Positions 1 through 7,665 of a stretch of 20,534 nucleotides of DNA are shown in pieces. The stretch lies in assembly GCA_002344525.1 (NCBI GenBank), contig DDTJ01000101.1:1-20534 (forward strand). The letters run 5' to 3'. The position numbers were made by a program, and so were the translations under genes. This DNA comes from Akkermansiaceae bacterium UBA2367 (GTDB lineage Bacteria; Verrucomicrobiota; Verrucomicrobiia; Verrucomicrobiales; DEV007). How positions within the stretch are numbered: the first letter of the stretch is position 1; each line of letters starts with the position of its first letter. Under the pieces are notes generated by a model. It was not told the origin of the DNA. It saw nothing but the letters and a program-made list of their open reading frames with translations, and did no database searches.

Positions 1-1501
1 CGGTCGAGACCCCGACCCACCAGCGCCGCTCCGCGTCGTAGTGGCATTCCCAAGTCGGGTCGTCCGACCCGGCCCGCACGAGATGGCCGAGGGCGTTCAC
101 GGTCCATCCGTCGTTGTATTGGGGGTTGCCGTCGGCGTCGAGGGTGCCGAAGCGCTCCAACCGCTCGTAGTTCGAGGCGGGGGCGGGGTTGCCGAAGACG
201 TCCACGGAGAGGATTTCGCGCTGCCAGGCCTCCATGCCGACAATGGAGACGGGGTTGCCGTCGGCGTCGTAGTCGGAGAAGCGCTCGATGAACGGCTCGA
301 GCAGCGTCCACGGACCGTAGATCACGTCGGGTTTCACCCCGCCTCCGAAACGCTCGAAGGCGTGGTACATGACCAGCCCGGCGGTTTCCCAAGCGTCGGG
401 AAGGCCGTCCACGTCCACGTCGGCTGGGTCGGTGGGATCGGAATCCGTGCCCGTGCCTGAACCGGGATCGGGGTCTGGATCGGCACCCTCGCCCGAACCC
501 GAACCTGAGCCCGGATCGGCACCTGCGCCAGGATGAGGGTCTGGACCAGGCTCCCCTAAGTTGTCAGGGTCATCGGGATCGAGCGGGTCGCTGCCCTGCA
601 ATATCCCCATCTTGTACCCGATCCCGTCGCCGTCGGTGTCGGGATGCCATGGGCTGGTGCCGAGGAGGTATTCCTCGCCGCGGGTGGGGCCGTCCCCGTC
701 CGCGTCCGCGAGACCGTCGGCGGAGGACACCGGGTTCAACCCGGCGGTCGCTTCATACCCGTCGGGGAGCAGGTCGGCGTCGGTGTCGGGGTCCAGAGGG
801 TCGGGATAGACCATCTCCGGGTAGTTGAAATAGCTGTAGAAATCGAAGGGTTCGTATTCCCCGGTGGTCTCGTTGTAGTAGTATTCGGCGTGGGAGTAGG
901 ATTGGTACTCGATCCAGACCTCGATCCCTTGGGTCTCGGTGTCGTCGCTCAAGCCATCCCCGTCCGTGTCCCCGTTCGTGCTCGGAGCCCCGCCGGAGGG
1001 GGGCACGCTGTTGGAGGAGGGGTCCAAGGGGTTGTGGCCATTGTGGATCTCCCACCAGTCCGATTCGCCGTCGGCATCGGTGTCCGGGTTGTAAGGGTCG
1101 GTGAAATAGACCGATATCTCCTCGTGGTCGTGGAGTCCGTCGCCGTCGGTGTCGTAGGGGCCGACGGTGGTCCCACCCCCGGCGGAGTAGCTGTTGGAGG
1201 AGGAATCCAGAGGATTGTAGCCGTGGGAGATTTCGTAGCCGTCCGATTCGTTGTCGGCATCCGTGTCCCAGTTGTAGGGGTCGGTGAAATAGACCCAAAA
1301 CTCCTCTTCGTCGTGCAAGCCGTCCCCGTCGGAGTCCGTGTATCCCGAGCCGAGCCCCGGTGTCGTCGTCGTAGCCGTCGCCGTCCAGATCGGCGGCCCG
1401 GCCGACGAAGGCCATCCACGCCGCGAGCAGGATCAGCGACACGAAGCAGCGGAGGAGCGATCTCCCCGAAGCTTGAAGCGGAACCAGTCGAGCGGATTCA
1501 T
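1..1501 (-). CDS. Secreted Asp-rich calcium-binding repeat protein (thrombospondin type 3-like), C-terminus cut by window edge, 5' frameshifts
   Basis: About 500 residues are visible; the 3' end lies outside the window. The frame from about position 1345 to 1 is open and rich in D-x-D-G-D-G-L motifs, which in thrombospondin type 3 and related repeats bind calcium. Repeats include DTDGDGL, NPLD and DPDTDAD. A Pro/Asp/Gly/Ser linker (roughly 565-420) is followed by a less repetitive region containing VDGLPDAWETAG. The N-terminus is broken. ATG at 1501 (MNPLDWFRFKLR) is in frame with the repeats but meets a stop near 1435. A classic signal peptide (LILLAAWMAFVGRAA, then DLDGDGYDDDTG) lies in the +1 frame between about 1465 and 1358. 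One missing base in the C4 run at 1464-1467 and one extra in the C4 run at 1355-1358 would join everything. Alternatively translation starts at GTG 1442, needing only the second shift. Likely a cell-surface or extracellular protein; its specific function is unknown. Confidence 0.75.
959..1324 (-). repeat. Two tandem 183-bp (61-residue) coding repeats
   Basis: Two adjacent units of exactly 61 codons (1324-1142 and 1141-959) encode near-parallel peptides. Both begin DGLHD, continue with VYFTDPYN and DTDAD, and then carry an NPLD-x-SSNS segment and a Gly-rich spacer. The unit is longer than a single thrombospondin type 3 motif and carries two Asp-rich loops each. The equal length suggests a recent tandem duplication. 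A third, diverged copy appears to follow, with an insertion of Tyr-rich sequence. Confidence 0.85.
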
Positions 1502-1671
1502 GGCGGCTCGCGGGAGAATGTCAGATCGCCCGCCAAGCGACAAGCTTTTTCGGAAAAATTTTTCGCATACGGGAATCCGACCTCCCGGTCCTAGATTTTC
1601 AAGGGATGCGCCGCCGGACGATCCGCCGTCTGCCAGGTGGACGGGGCGGGAAACCCGTCCATCTTTCCCCC

Positions 1672-3918
1672 ATGCAGAAGCAGCAGGCGGTGAAAGTGCT
1701 GATCGACGGGGCGGCGGGCGATCTCGCCTTCACCTACCTCGTCCCCGAGGGGGTGGAGGCCCTGCCGGGGCAGAGGGTGCGCGTCCCCCTGCGCCAACGC
1801 TCCGCCCTCGGCACGGTGACAGGGCTGGAGTGGATCGATCCCGCGGAAGCGGGCTACCGGCTCAAGCCCATCCTCGGGACCGTGGCCGGAGAGCCCTTCC
1901 TGACCCCGGGCCTGATGAAGCTGGCCGCGTGGATCGCGGAATTCTACCTGACCCCCGTCGAAGCGGTGATCCGATCAATGTTGCCGAAGCCCTCGCGCGG
2001 CGAGGAGGAGAAGCGGAAGACCGCCAAATGCGTCGAGGCGGCGGTTCCCCCCGACGCGGACCTGCTCGCGTCCTTCGGGGCGCGCCAGGCGCGGCAGCGC
2101 GAGGCCCTCGAACTGCTGGCGGCTCGCGGGCCGCTCGACTTGCGCGAGATGACCGGGGAGCTCGGCGTCCCGCGCTCCGCCCTCAAGGCGTTGGAGGCGC
2201 GTGGCCTCGTCCGCGTCGTGGAGCGCGTCGTGTCGCGCGACCCCTTGAGCGAGGTGGACTATGTCGAGTCCTCCCCCCTCGCCCTGAACGAGGAGCAGTC
2301 CGCCGTCCTCGAACGGATCGCCGACGCGTCCCGCCGTGCCGAAGCCGGGGAGTCGGCACGCCCCGTCCTCCTCTTCGGCGTCACCGGCAGCGGCAAGACC
2401 GAGGTCTACCTCCAGGCGATCCAGCGGGTCGTCGAGGCCGGAAAAGGGGCCATCGTGCTCGTGCCCGAGATCGCCCTGACCCCGCAGACGGCGGACCGCT
2501 TCAAGCAGCGCTTCGCCAAGATCAAGGACCGCGTCGCCATCCTCCACAGCGGCCTCTCCGAGGGCGAGCGGCACGACGAATGGCGCAAGGTGCTCGATCA
2601 GAAGGCCCGCATCGTCATCGGGGCGCGCAGCGCCATCTTCTCCCCTGTCGAGAACCTCGGCCTCATCGTCGTGGACGAGGAGCACGAGAACTCCTACAAG
2701 CAGGACACCGCCCCCCGCTACCAAGCCCGCGATATCGCGGTGGTGCGCGGCTGGATCGAGGGTTGCCCCGTCGTCCTCGGCAGCGCGACGCCTTCGCTGG
2801 AGTCCTGGAACAACGCCGCGACCGGGAAATACGAGCTCACGACGATGCTTCGGCGGGTGGACGACCGCAAGCTGCCCCTCATCCGCGTCGTCGACATGCG
2901 CGAGGAGGGGCGCAAGAGCCAGTCGGGGCCGACGATCCTCTCGACGAAGCTGCGGACCGCGATGGAGCGGCGCCTCGCCGACGGCGGGCAGACCATCCTT
3001 TTCCTCAACCGCCGGGGCTTCGCCCGCAATATCCTCTGCCCGGAATGCGGCTACGTCGCGACCTGCCGCCATTGCAGCACCACCCTGACCCTGCATCGGC
3101 AGGACGACCGGCTCGTCTGCCACATCTGCGGCTTCTCCCAATTGCCGCCGCGCCAGTGCCCCGAGTGCTCCAGCCGCTCCATCGTCAACGCTGGCTACGG
3201 CACCGAGCGGGTCGAGGAGGTGTTGCGCCAGGTCTTCCCCGGCGCGAAGATCAGCCGGGTCGACACCGACACGATGCGGAGGAAGGGCCAGCTCCGCAGC
3301 ACCCTCGACGCCTTCCGCGCGCGCAAGATCGACATCCTCCTCGGCACGCAGATGATCGCGAAGGGCCTCGACTTCCCCAACGTCACCCTCGTCGGGGTGC
3401 TCAACGCCGATGTCGGGCTCCACATCCCCGACATCCGCGCCGGGGAGCGCACCTTCCAGCTCCTCGCCCAAGTCGCGGGCCGGGCGGGCCGGGGCGAGCT
3501 GGAGGGCGAGGTCGTCGTGCAGACCTACACGCCGCACCACCCCGCGATCCAGTTCGCCCGGCACCATGATTTTGAGGGCTTCGCCGGGCAGGAGCTGGAG
3601 CTGCGGAGGCGCTTCGCTCACCCTCCCTTCGCCCACCTCGCCCTTGTCACCTCGCGTTCGACCCACCTGGAGCGCGCCGAGTTCTCCCTGAAAACCCTGC
3701 ACGCCCGGCTCAAGCGGCATCTGCCCGAGGGCATCACCCTCACGGAGCCGCTCCCCTCCCCGCTGGTGAAGTCCCACGACCAGTGGCGCTTCCAGATCGT
3801 CCTGAAATCGACCGGGGCGCGGAGGCTCGCCGCCCACCTCCGCGAAACAATGAAAAGCCTGACCTTTCCCGACGATGTCGTCGTGACCGTCGATATCGAC
3901 CCCTATTCGATGGCGTGA
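1672..3918 (+). CDS. priA: Primosomal protein N' (PriA), replication restart helicase
   Basis: 748 residues, normal for PriA. It is a superfamily 2 3'-to-5' DNA helicase that recognises stalled forks and reloads the replisome. Domains in order: N-terminal 3'-DNA-binding domain (about 1-100, FTYLVPEGVEALPGQRVRVP); helicase core with Walker A GVTGSGKTEVY (about 236-246), DEEH box (335-338) and GSATPSLES (about 370); a zinc-binding insert starting C456-P-E-C459 and continuing through further paired cysteines to CPECSS; then motif V (LGTQMIAKGLDFPN) and motif VI (QVAGRAGRG). All four Zn knuckle pairs look intact. Start choice: ATG 1672 gives the usual short N-terminus. ATG 1606 in the same frame adds 22 Arg-rich residues; it has AAGGG directly before it and a TAGATT box at 1592-1597, so it cannot be excluded. 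Divergent from the Asp-rich repeat gene. Confidence 0.97.
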   Translation: MQKQQAVKVLIDGAAGDLAFTYLVPEGVEALPGQRVRVPLRQRSALGTVTGLEWIDPAEAGYRLKPILGTVAGEPFLTPGLMKLAAWIAEFYLTPVEAVIRSMLPKPSRGEEEKRKTAKCVEAAVPPDADLLASFGARQARQREALELLAARGPLDLREMTGELGVPRSALKALEARGLVRVVERVVSRDPLSEVDYVESSPLALNEEQSAVLERIADASRRAEAGESARPVLLFGVTGSGKTEVYLQAIQRVVEAGKGAIVLVPEIALTPQTADRFKQRFAKIKDRVAILHSGLSEGERHDEWRKVLDQKARIVIGARSAIFSPVENLGLIVVDEEHENSYKQDTAPRYQARDIAVVRGWIEGCPVVLGSATPSLESWNNAATGKYELTTMLRRVDDRKLPLIRVVDMREEGRKSQSGPTILSTKLRTAMERRLADGGQTILFLNRRGFARNILCPECGYVATCRHCSTTLTLHRQDDRLVCHICGFSQLPPRQCPECSSRSIVNAGYGTERVEEVLRQVFPGAKISRVDTDTMRRKGQLRSTLDAFRARKIDILLGTQMIAKGLDFPNVTLVGVLNADVGLHIPDIRAGERTFQLLAQVAGRAGRGELEGEVVVQTYTPHHPAIQFARHHDFEGFAGQELELRRRFAHPPFAHLALVTSRSTHLERAEFSLKTLHARLKRHLPEGITLTEPLPSPLVKSHDQWRFQIVLKSTGARRLAAHLRETMKSLTFPDDVVVTVDIDPYSMA

Positions 3919-3932
3919 GGAAGTCCGAAGCT

Positions 3933-4089
3933 CGAAATCCGAAATCCGAACTGGCAGATGTCCTCCGGCGACCGCTGATCTTCGCTGATTTCCGCTGATC
4001 TTTCCGGGCTTGGAAAAAAATCAGCGAGGATCGGTGCCAATCAGCGGTCCCCCGAAGCGGTTTCGGATTTCTGGTTTCGGATTTTTTTT
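3933..4089. repeat. Nested palindromic intergenic repeat element
   Basis: The priA/DUF4159 gap is dominated by nested inverted repeats. The outer arms are GAAATCCGAA (3934-3943, repeated at 3941-3950) against TTCGGATTTC (4062-4071). The middle arms are GACCGCTGAT (3970-3979) against ATCAGCGGTC (4040-4049). The inner arms are CGCTGATTT (3983-3991) against AAATCAGCG (4018-4026). The right end closes with TTTCGGATTTTTTTT, so the transcript could also act as a priA terminator. A related GAAATCCGAAATC tract lies inside pbpC at 14355-14386. This looks like a dispersed non-autonomous repeat rather than a gene. Confidence 0.8.
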
Positions 4090-4092
4090 CCG

Positions 4093-4121
4093 TTTCCACC
4101 TCGCCGCTTGTCGCCTACTTT
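4093..4121 (+). promoter_or_regulatory. Candidate promoter for the DUF4159 gene, leaderless
   Basis: TTTCCA (4093-4098), a 17-bp spacer and TACTTT (4116-4121) resemble a sigma-70 promoter. TACTTT ends only 6 nt before the ATG at 4128, so transcription would begin at or next to the start codon. No Shine-Dalgarno sequence is present. The call rests on motif and spacing only. Confidence 0.4.
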
Positions 4122-4127
4122 CGCGAG

Positions 4128-5012
4128 ATGTCGCGCCCGATCCCGAAAGCCGCCGGCTGGCTGGCCCTGCTCGTCCTCTCCGCCTCCGGGCTCGCGTGGG
4201 AGCCTGCCGGACGCCCCCGCCCCACCTACTTCGGCATCAGCGACGGCGAGGTGCCGGAAGATCCGAGGGAATGGCGCGGCGGGCGCTTCTCCGACTTCCC
4301 CGACTGGGATGTCGACGCGGAGCTGCCCAACGACGTCTTCACCTTCGCCCGGCTGCGCTACAACTCGGGCACTTGGATGGGGCAGCGGTCGAAGTGGCTC
4401 ATCGACTACCCCGACAGCGAGCTGAACTTCTCCTACCGCCTCCAGCAGCTCACCTCCCTGCAGGTCGATCCGAAGGGGGCCATCGTGGACATCGACGCGG
4501 AGCAGCTCCGTCACTACCCCTTTGTCTACATGATCGAACCGGGGGACATCTGGATCACCGACGAGGAGGCGAAAATCCTGCGCGACTACCTGCTCAACGG
4601 CGGCTTCATCATGGTGGACGATTTCTGGGGCTTCCAGGAATGGAAGAACTTCGAGCGCGCCCTGCGCCAGATCTTTCCCGACCGCGAATGGGTCGAGCTT
4701 GAACTCGACCACCCCATCTTCCACATGGTCTTCGACATCGACATCAAACCGCAAATCCCCGCCGTGGGCATGGCGATGATGGGGCGCGAGGAGGGGATCA
4801 CCTACGAATGGAACAAGCCCGGCTCGGAGACGCCGCACTACCGCGCCGTCCTCGACGACTCGGGCCGCGCCTGCATGGTGATCTGCTTCAACACCGACCT
4901 CGGCGACGGATGGGAGGAGGAGGGGACCGACCCTTGGTATTTCCGGGAGTTCTCCGAAAAATACGCCTACCCCCTCGGCATCAACATCGTCTTCTACGCC
5001 CTCACCCACTGA
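4128..5012 (+). CDS. DUF4159 domain protein, exported
   Basis: 294 residues. An N-terminal hydrophobic signal (GWLALLVLSASGLAW, about 10-24) is followed by a single DUF4159 domain covering most of the rest. Family hallmarks visible are FTFARLRYNSG, DYPDSELNFSYRLQQLTSL, YPFVYMIEPG, LRDYLLNGGFIMVDDFWG and the LDHPIFH segment. The domain probably adopts a glutamine-amidotransferase-like (flavodoxin-like) fold. Family members are often found near MoxR/BatA-type clusters, but none is seen here. The biochemical role is not established. The gene stands alone, after priA and a palindromic repeat, and is convergent with the sialidase-like gene 25 bp downstream. Family assignment is strong and function unknown. 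Confidence 0.9.
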   Translation: MSRPIPKAAGWLALLVLSASGLAWEPAGRPRPTYFGISDGEVPEDPREWRGGRFSDFPDWDVDAELPNDVFTFARLRYNSGTWMGQRSKWLIDYPDSELNFSYRLQQLTSLQVDPKGAIVDIDAEQLRHYPFVYMIEPGDIWITDEEAKILRDYLLNGGFIMVDDFWGFQEWKNFERALRQIFPDREWVELELDHPIFHMVFDIDIKPQIPAVGMAMMGREEGITYEWNKPGSETPHYRAVLDDSGRACMVICFNTDLGDGWEEEGTDPWYFREFSEKYAYPLGINIVFYALTH

Positions 5013-5037
5013 GGTATCGCGCCTGGGGCGGGGATTT

Positions 5038-6276
5038 TCATCGGAGAGGATCGTTGGGAACCGCCCATTTCAGCTTCGCCACCCACACGCGGTTGTCCGC
5101 GCCGCGCGCGACGAGGGGGGCGGGGTCGTGGTAGTTCGGGCCGGGGGCCTGCATCCACTCCGTCACCGTGACCCAAGTCTCGTCCGCGCTCACCTCGGTG
5201 ACGCCGAAGTTCCCCAGCCGCGCCCCGTGCTCCGGCACGAGCACCTGCTCGCTCGCCCGCACGACACGCAGGGTCTCGGGATCGACCCGCGCGATGAAGA
5301 GCGGGGCGCGGTGGCGCATGACGTGGTCGTTGTTCGCTCCACGCCGGGTGTAGACGAGGAAGAGGGCGTCGCGGTGCGCCACCCAATGCTGCTGCGTGTT
5401 GTAGTTGCCGAGATCCTCGCCGTCGTCGAAGCACCACGCCACCGGCTCGGAGAAACGCTGGCCGTCGTCGGACACGGAGACATAACCGTGGTCGTCATTG
5501 CGCAGGGTCAGGAAGAAACGCCCACCCCAGCGGATCAGCGAAGGCTCGTAGAGTCCCCGCTTCACCGGAACGGACAGCTCGTCGCCATGCCCGAGGTAGC
5601 GCAGCGTTTCGCCGTCGAAGGCGCAGCGCAGCACCGTCGTCGAATAGGCGGCGTCCTCGCGGCCTTTGAAGTAGATCGGGAGAAGCACGGTGCCGTCCTC
5701 CAGATCGACGCGCTGCACACAGCCGGCCCCCGCGTCCTTGAACTTCGGATCGTCGGGCATCGCGAGCGTCTGCCACGGCGACCACGCATTCGCCGCCGGA
5801 TCGTAGACCGCGTAGGCGCTGCCGCGAGGACGGACCTTCGCGACGGCATTGTTCTCGTAGACCACGGTGTGCCCGATGCCGAGGAGCTTGCCGGAGGCGG
5901 CGTGCCATTTCGGCCAGTAGTCGCAGACGGTGATCTCGAGGTCGTCGCGGCCGCCCCAGGAAAAGAGCTGGCGGGCGAAGGAGCCGTGCTCCACCGGAGC
6001 GCTCCACGTCTGGCCGAGGTCGGCGCTGCGCATCGTGTTGAGCGCATGGAAGACGTCCGAACCGGAAAGCTCGAGCTTTTGTAGAGTCATCACCGAAAGC
6101 GGAAGGGGCGAGGGATTTCCCGGTGCCTGCGGCGGGATGGCCCCGGCACGGGCGTGGACCCAGCAGGATTTGCCGTCGAAACCGCGAGTCGCCACGGTCA
6201 GGTCGATCTCGTAGAGCGGATCGGCGGCGCGGAGGGACGGGAGGATCACAAGGCAGGCGAGGAGGGACAGACGCAT
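5038..6276 (-). CDS. Secreted sialidase-like (BNR/Asp-box) beta-propeller protein
   Basis: 412 residues from ATG 6276, chosen because it begins the signal peptide MRLSLLACLVILPSLRAAD; the upstream in-frame extension has no such character. Two Asp-box motifs are visible: SADLGQTW (84-91) and SVSDDGQRF (267-275). The conserved-looking GLYEPSLIRWGGRFFLTLRN (241-260) contains a Glu and an Arg of the sort used in sialidase active sites. Length and pattern fit the GH33/exo-alpha-sialidase-like six-bladed propeller superfamily, which in Planctomycetota and Verrucomicrobiota is often linked to sulfated or complex glycan breakdown. Whether it cleaves sialic acid is unproven, because the full Arg triad cannot be confirmed by eye. 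Probably periplasmic or extracellular. It faces the DUF4159 gene tail to tail; no clear terminator lies in the 25-bp gap. Confidence 0.75.
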   Translation of the reverse strand: MRLSLLACLVILPSLRAADPLYEIDLTVATRGFDGKSCWVHARAGAIPPQAPGNPSPLPLSVMTLQKLELSGSDVFHALNTMRSADLGQTWSAPVEHGSFARQLFSWGGRDDLEITVCDYWPKWHAASGKLLGIGHTVVYENNAVAKVRPRGSAYAVYDPAANAWSPWQTLAMPDDPKFKDAGAGCVQRVDLEDGTVLLPIYFKGREDAAYSTTVLRCAFDGETLRYLGHGDELSVPVKRGLYEPSLIRWGGRFFLTLRNDDHGYVSVSDDGQRFSEPVAWCFDDGEDLGNYNTQQHWVAHRDALFLVYTRRGANNDHVMRHRAPLFIARVDPETLRVVRASEQVLVPEHGARLGNFGVTEVSADETWVTVTEWMQAPGPNYHDPAPLVARGADNRVWVAKLKWAVPNDPLR

Positions 6277-6459
6277 GGTCAAAGGAAAGCACGCCACCCC
6301 ACCCCGAGGCCACCCCATTTCGCCCGCAGATGCGCCAATCCGAAGCGACGAAGCCGGAACCGAAAAGGGTTTTGGGACCGCCGATTTGCCCGCCTTTGCC
6401 ACGACCGGCAAGAAAATCGGTTTGTGAAATCCCCGGCCCAGTCCTTATTTCGCCCACTC

Positions 6460-7539
6460 ATGAGCCAATCCATCCGACTCCACATCCCGGGACCCGTCGA
6501 AGTCTCGCCTGCGACCTATGCGGCCATGGCCGCCCCCATGATCGGGCACCGCAGCAAGGACTTCGTCGCCCTCTACGACGCCATCCAGCCCCGCCTCCAG
6601 GCCCTGATGGGCACGACCCAGCCCGTCTTCCTCTCCACCTCCTCCGCCTGGGGCGTGATGGAGGGATCGATCCGCAACCTCGCGGCGAAAAAGGTGCTCT
6701 GCCTCTGCTCCGGGGCCTTCTCCGACAAGTGGGTCGATGTCGCCCGGCGCTGCGGCAAGGAGGCCGAGGCGCTCCAATACGAATGGGGCGTGCCCGTCGA
6801 TCCCGCCGATGTCGATGCGAAGCTCGCCACGGGCGAGTTCGACCTCGTCACCTTCATCCACAACGAGACCTCGACCGGGGTGATGAACCCCCTCGCCGAG
6901 ATCGCCGCCGTGGTGCGGAAATACGACGACGTGCTCCTCGTCACGGACACCGTCTCCAGCTTCTCCGTCGTGCCCATCGAGGTGGACCAGCTTGGCGTCG
7001 ATGTCCTCCTCACCGGCAGCCAGAAGGCCCTCGCCCTGCCTCCCGGCCTCGCGCTGTTCACCGCGTCGGAGCGCGCCTTCGCCCGCGCCGCGACGATCCA
7101 CGACCGCGGCTACTACTTCGACTTCCTCGAGTTCAAAGCGAACCACGAGAAGTCCATGACCCCGAGCACGCCCTGCATCGCCACGATCTACGGGCTAAAC
7201 CACCAGCTCGAAACCATCTTCGCCGAGGGCGTCGAGAACCGCTTCGCCCGCCATGCCAAGCTGAACGCGATGGTCCACGCCTGGGTCGAGAAAAACGGCT
7301 TCGAGTTCTTTGCTCCCGAAGGCTACCGCTCGAAGGCCCTCACCTGCATCAAGAACAACAAGGGCATCGACGTGGCCAAGCTTGGGCAGGTCATGCGCAA
7401 GGACCACTCCCTCGCCATCGACGGTGGCTACGGCAAGATCAAGGGCACGACCTTCCGCCTGTCCAACATGGGCGACGAGACCGAGGCCACGATCCAGAAC
7501 CTGCTCGACGCGCTCGACGACGCGTTGACGAAACTGTAG
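6460..7539 (+). CDS. Class V PLP-dependent aminotransferase (alanine-glyoxylate / serine-pyruvate type)
   Basis: 359 residues from ATG 6460; the frame is open upstream but loses protein character. The sequence opens with the subgroup signature HIPGPVEVSP and MIGHRSKDF. The PLP site is readable: STSSAWGVMEG for phosphate binding, HNETSTGVMNP, the Asp of LLVTDTVSS (D163) that pairs with the pyridine nitrogen, and the Schiff-base lysine K189 in TGSQKALALPPG. Family members transfer amino groups between small substrates such as alanine, serine, glyoxylate, pyruvate or phosphonopyruvate. In some lineages without classical SerC a member supplies serine, so a biosynthetic role is possible; the exact substrate cannot be read from sequence. 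Its stop codon lies inside the left end of a palindromic repeat. Divergent from the sialidase-like gene across 183 bp with no recognisable element. Confidence 0.9.
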   Translation: MSQSIRLHIPGPVEVSPATYAAMAAPMIGHRSKDFVALYDAIQPRLQALMGTTQPVFLSTSSAWGVMEGSIRNLAAKKVLCLCSGAFSDKWVDVARRCGKEAEALQYEWGVPVDPADVDAKLATGEFDLVTFIHNETSTGVMNPLAEIAAVVRKYDDVLLVTDTVSSFSVVPIEVDQLGVDVLLTGSQKALALPPGLALFTASERAFARAATIHDRGYYFDFLEFKANHEKSMTPSTPCIATIYGLNHQLETIFAEGVENRFARHAKLNAMVHAWVEKNGFEFFAPEGYRSKALTCIKNNKGIDVAKLGQVMRKDHSLAIDGGYGKIKGTTFRLSNMGDETEATIQNLLDALDDALTKL

Positions 7540-7648
7540 CATGGGCATCCTGCCCATGCCTTCGGCGGGGATGGCGCGGAAGAGCGGCTGACATTCTTTC
7601 GCTCTTTCCACCTCTCCCCGCGATGCATGGGCTGGAAGCCCATGCTAC
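7536..7648. repeat. REPIN-like paired palindrome between aminotransferase gene and trpF
   Basis: The two ends, GTAGCATGGGC (7536-7546) and GCCCATGCTAC (7638-7648), are exact reverse complements. Each end also forms its own hairpin: GCATGGGC/GCCCATGC at 7539-7546/7552-7559 and at 7625-7632/7638-7645. Between them GCGGGGA (7565-7571) pairs with TCCCCGC (7615-7621), and GGAAGAGCG (7578-7586) pairs with CGCTCTTTCC (7600-7609) with one bulge, leaving a 13-nt loop. The 113-bp unit is thus a long imperfect hairpin with a REP at each end. It overlaps the aminotransferase stop codon and stops 17 bp before trpF. Confidence 0.85.
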
Positions 7649-7665
7649 TTTCCCGACTCTTTGCC

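Noticed and set aside
753..1442. 229-residue Arg-rich protein continuing the signal-peptide frame beyond 1355
   Set aside because: After DDDTG it turns into Arg/His-rich low-complexity sequence, while the neighbouring frame becomes a clean calcium-binding repeat. A frameshift is the better reading.
1975..3837. 620-codon minus-strand frame within priA
   Set aside because: Composition is Glu/Gly/Arg-skewed with no motif, and the plus strand encodes a complete PriA.
6277..6459. Promoters or a small gene in the gap between the sialidase-like gene and the aminotransferase
   Set aside because: No convincing hexamer pair, palindrome or small coding frame was found. Upstream extensions of both genes lack protein character.
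7627..7665. Earlier ATG start for trpF at 7627
   Set aside because: The 13 extra residues (MGWKPMLLSRLFA) are encoded by the right arm of the palindromic repeat and are not part of the TrpF fold.
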